Origin: Streptomyces agglomeratus
GTDB lineage: Bacteria > Actinomycetota > Actinomycetes > Streptomycetales > Streptomycetaceae
DNA: 64,000 nt
Reading direction: 5' to 3'
NCBI RefSeq assembly: GCF_001746415.1
Contig: NZ_MEHJ01000001.1
Coordinates: forward strand, 5,400,501-5,464,500
Each line of letters opens with the position of its first letter. Positions within the stretch are counted from its first letter, which is position 1. Positions 61,620 to 64,000 of the stretch are shown here, one piece after another. The position numbers and the translations under genes are program-made. The notes below the pieces were generated by a model that saw nothing but the letters and a program-made list of their open reading frames with translations, did no database searches and was not told where the DNA came from.

Positions 61620-62777
61620 GTGGTTCTGAAAACCTTCGGCTGGTCGTTTGCCGTCACGGCACTCGGACTGGCTTTCGCCGCCTGGCAGTGGGGGTGGGAG
61701 GCGTTCGGGGTCGTACTGATCCTGTCGATCCTCGAAATCTCACTGTCCTTCGACAACGCGGTCGTCAACGCCGGAATCCTGAAGAAGATGAATGCCTTCT
61801 GGCAGAAGATCTTCCTCACGATCGGCATCCTGATCGCCGTCTTCGGTATGCGGCTGGTCTTCCCTGTCGCCATCGTCGCGATCAGCGCCAAGGTCGGTCC
61901 GATCGAGGCGATCCAGCTCGCGATGGACAAGCCCGAGCAGTACGAAGCCCTGGTCACGGACGCCCACCCGGCGATCGCGGCCTTCGGCGGCATGTTCCTG
62001 CTCATGATCTTCCTGGACTTCATCTTCGAGGACCGGGACATCAAGTGGCTCGGCTGGCTCGAGCGCCCGCTGGCCAAGCTCGGCAAGGTCGACATGCTGT
62101 CGGTCTGCATCGCGCTGATCGTCCTGCTCGGCACGGCGATGACGTTCGCGACGCACGCGCACACCAGCTCCGGCTATCAGGACAAGTCGGCCACGGTACT
62201 GCTCGCCGGCGTCGCCGGCCTGATCACGTACCTCGTCGTCGGCGGTCTCTCCAGCCACTTCGAGAACAAGATCGAGGAAGAAGAGGAGCGCGAGCACGAG
62301 GAGGAGGAGAAGGCCAAGGCGGAGGGCAAGGACCCGTCCCTCGTCGGTCTGGCGGGCAAGGCCGCGTTCTTCCTCTTCCTCTACCTGGAAGTCCTCGACG
62401 CCTCGTTCTCGTTCGACGGCGTCATCGGCGCCTTCGCCATCACGAACCACATCTTCTGGATGGCGCTCGGCCTCGGTATCGGCGCGATGTACGTACGTTC
62501 GCTGACGGTCTACCTGGTCCGCCAGGGCACTCTCGACGACTACGTCTACCTGGAGCACGGCGCGCACTACGCGATCGGCGCGCTGGCGGCCATCCTGCTG
62601 GTCACCATCGAGCACGAGATCAGCGAGATCATCACGGGTCTCGTCGGTGTCCTCCTGATCGCCGCCTCGTTCTGGTCCTCGATCCGCCGCAACAAGCGGC
62701 TCGAGGCCGCCGAGAGCGGCAAGGGACCGGACGGTCCGGCGCCGGGCGACAAGACTGAGGTCCAGTCCGGGGTGTGA
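61620..62777 (+). CDS. DUF475 integral membrane protein, TerC superfamily
   Basis: 385 residues from GTG 61620. About nine predicted helices. Two TerC-type motifs, SFDNAVVNAG (near residue 43) and SFDGVIGAF (near 260), carry the Asp residues typical of TerC manganese or metal exporters. A highly charged cytoplasmic loop (about 218-240) is rich in Glu and Lys. It lies in the same direction as the terD pair, so it may be a membrane partner of the TerD proteins. Metal specificity is unknown. Confidence 0.9.
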   Translation: MVLKTFGWSFAVTALGLAFAAWQWGWEAFGVVLILSILEISLSFDNAVVNAGILKKMNAFWQKIFLTIGILIAVFGMRLVFPVAIVAISAKVGPIEAIQLAMDKPEQYEALVTDAHPAIAAFGGMFLLMIFLDFIFEDRDIKWLGWLERPLAKLGKVDMLSVCIALIVLLGTAMTFATHAHTSSGYQDKSATVLLAGVAGLITYLVVGGLSSHFENKIEEEEEREHEEEEKAKAEGKDPSLVGLAGKAAFFLFLYLEVLDASFSFDGVIGAFAITNHIFWMALGLGIGAMYVRSLTVYLVRQGTLDDYVYLEHGAHYAIGALAAILLVTIEHEISEIITGLVGVLLIAASFWSSIRRNKRLEAAESGKGPDGPAPGDKTEVQSGV

Positions 62778-62902
62778 CCCGGCAGGGATTGAGGAACGCT
62801 CTGAAGCGGGGCGGTCACGAGGCGTCGGGCCTCGGGGCCGCCCCGCGAGGCTTTGCAAGCCTATGCGCGGGGGCTCACGAGACACCTGGGGGTGGGGGCG
62901 GT

Positions 62903-63646
62903 ATGGCTATCTGGGACAGCCTGCGGAGGGACAGGGCGGCAGATCAGTTCGCGTCCGGCAACGCCGCGAGCAACACGATCGAACTGACCAGGAGGAACCC
63001 CTCGGTCTCGCTCGCCAAGCAGGGCGCGACGACCGGAAATCTGCGCGTCAACCTTTCGTGGCGGATGCGCACCTCGGACATCGGGGGCACGTCGTCGCGG
63101 CGCAGTGGCAGCCTGCTGCGCCGGCCGTTCAAGTTCTTCCAGCCGGAACTGGTGCAGGCCCACACCCAGGGCATGGTCAACGTGGACCTCGACCTGGGCT
63201 GCCTGTACGAGCTGACGGACGGCACCAAGGGGGTCGTGCAGCCGCTGGGCGGCTTCCTGGGAAGCCTGAACGCGCCGCCGTACATCAAGCTGAGCGGCGA
63301 CGACCGGTTCGGCGCCCCGTCGGGCGAGACGATCTACGTCAACCTCGACCACCGCGAGGAGATCAGGCGACTGCTGGTCTTCGTCTACATCTACGACCAG
63401 ACCCCGGCGTTCGACCGTACGCACGCCGTGGTGACCTTGTTCCCGGGCAACGGCCCGCGCATCGAGATCGAACTGGACGAACGCGCCCCGCAGGCGCGCT
63501 CGTGCGCCGTCTTCACCGTCGAGAACAGCAAGGGCGAGCTGATGGTGCGCCGCGAGGTGAAGTTCGTCTACGGCTTCCAGGCGGAACTGGACCGGCTGTA
63601 CGGATGGGGCCTGCAATGGGGCCGCGGCTACAAGACGAAGGCGTGA
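62903..63646 (+). CDS. TerA-like tellurium resistance protein
   Basis: 247 residues from ATG 62903. The N-terminal third has RNPSVSLAKQG and NLRVNLSWRM, as in TerD-fold proteins. The remainder shows TerA-like segments (DLDLGCLYELTDGTKGVVQPLGG, part; IYVNLDHREEIRRLLVFVYIYD). TerA proteins associate with TerD and TerC at the membrane. It completes a TerD-TerD-TerC-TerA-type set, 125 bp after the DUF475 gene. Confidence 0.88.
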   Translation: MAIWDSLRRDRAADQFASGNAASNTIELTRRNPSVSLAKQGATTGNLRVNLSWRMRTSDIGGTSSRRSGSLLRRPFKFFQPELVQAHTQGMVNVDLDLGCLYELTDGTKGVVQPLGGFLGSLNAPPYIKLSGDDRFGAPSGETIYVNLDHREEIRRLLVFVYIYDQTPAFDRTHAVVTLFPGNGPRIEIELDERAPQARSCAVFTVENSKGELMVRREVKFVYGFQAELDRLYGWGLQWGRGYKTKA

Positions 63647-63668
63647 AGAGCCCGCTTCCGGCCCGGAT

Positions 63669-64000
63669 CTACTGGGCGCGTACGAACTGCGGCCCCTGCG
63701 GCGGCAGCCGGAAGTTCGGGTCGGGAGCGAAGGCGGCGGCAGCGGCCGGCTGCGGGTAGCCGTAGGCGGGCTGGGTCGACGCCGACTGCGGAAACCCGTA
63801 AGCGGGCGCGGCCGTGGCCGCGGCCTGGCCCTGGTCGGCGGCCGGCTGCGGGTACCCGTACGCGGGCTGCATGGGCTGCGTGGGCTCGGAGGGCGATGCC
63901 TGAGGCGGCGTCGCGGGCGCCGCACCGGCGCCGGACGCCTCCTCCGCCGCGTCTCCCGTCTCGTCCACGGAGATCCCGTGGTCCGTGGCCAGCCCGATCA
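63669..64000 (-). CDS. C-terminal part of a repeat-rich protein, running off the right edge
   Basis: About 110 residues are visible, open at the right edge; the visible start of the reading is not a true start. After a short ordered part (IGLATDHGISVDE) the protein becomes Ala/Pro/Gln-rich with three copies of an AYG(Y/F)PQ unit and ends LPPQGPQFVRAQ. It is convergent to the TerA-like gene. Association with the Ter module (a TerD protein with such a tail is common) is possible but unproven here. Confidence 0.6.
   Translation of the reverse strand, partial: IGLATDHGISVDETGDAAEEASGAGAAPATPPQASPSEPTQPMQPAYGYPQPAADQGQAAATAAPAYGFPQSASTQPAYGYPQPAAAAAFAPDPNFRLPPQGPQFVRAQ

Overview
This window looks like a stretch of a Streptomyces (high-GC actinobacterial) core chromosome. 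The signs are very high GC with strong third-position bias, many GTG starts and four-base ATGA gene overlaps. The gene content also fits: an Hrd-type sigma factor, the divergent actin-like protein Mbl, the FasR-fabD-fabH-acpP-fabF block, a homodimeric-type pyruvate dehydrogenase E1, TerD paralogues, and actinobacterial DUF families (DUF3145, DUF3052, SCO2400 family). From memory, gene order resembles the hrdA-to-terD interval of S. coelicolor. There is no phage, insertion sequence, CRISPR array, origin or secondary-metabolite cluster.

Layout. 1-4.8 kb: 3' end of a group-2 sigma factor, a small membrane protein and a heterodimeric ABC exporter. 4.9-7.3 kb: a xylulokinase-like kinase with an altered catalytic residue, a small YtxH-like protein, two tandem tRNA-Asn genes and one CAU tRNA. 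7.6-12 kb: a GAF-domain pseudokinase in an apparent operon with the actin-like mbl, a hypothetical gene, and an SCO2400-family zinc-ribbon membrane protein. 12-18.4 kb: MarR regulator/quinone-type oxidoreductase/Ohr, a large secreted M14 peptidase, a GNAT and an EI24 membrane protein. 18.4-18.8 kb: a decay scar with remnants of a carbon-nitrogen hydrolase and a LysE exporter. 18.8-25.5 kb: pyroglutamyl-peptidase-like protein, TetR, family 3 beta-glucosidase, aldose epimerase and SGNH lipoprotein. 25.6-32.7 kb: DUF3145, a PQQ-propeller membrane protein and the fatty-acid synthase operon with its activator.

32.8-42.7 kb: pirin, then a cell-envelope block. A lipoprotein L,D-transpeptidase diverges from an overlapping FemAB-MurJ pair that is followed by response regulator, histidine kinase and lipoprotein, and then two convergent penicillin-binding-type serine hydrolases. 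42.7-47.1 kb: GNAT, MerR-aldo/keto reductase pair, acyltransferase 3 and a frameshifted alpha/beta hydrolase. 47.2-51.6 kb: NarL-type two-component system, DUF4429/SHOCT protein and an intact paralogue of the frameshifted hydrolase. 51.7-55.8 kb: TetR/MFS drug-efflux pair, I36-type inhibitor, small membrane protein and potassium channel. 55.9-60.1 kb: aceE, DUF3052 and AhpE peroxiredoxin. 60.3-64 kb: TerD-TerD-DUF475/TerC-TerA-like module and the C-terminal end of a further repeat-rich protein running off the right edge.

How the genes work together. Several regulator/target pairs carry visible control sites: an inverted repeat at the fasR-fabD junction, a perfect MerR palindrome inside a 19-bp promoter spacer, and phased repeats between the MarR gene and its divergent oxidoreductase. 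The most unusual signals are proteins that keep the fold of an enzyme family while changing the catalytic residues (GAF pseudokinase, Mbl, xylulokinase Asp to Glu, pyroglutamyl peptidase Cys to Ser), and the envelope block around a FemAB-MurJ-two-component-lipoprotein arrangement.
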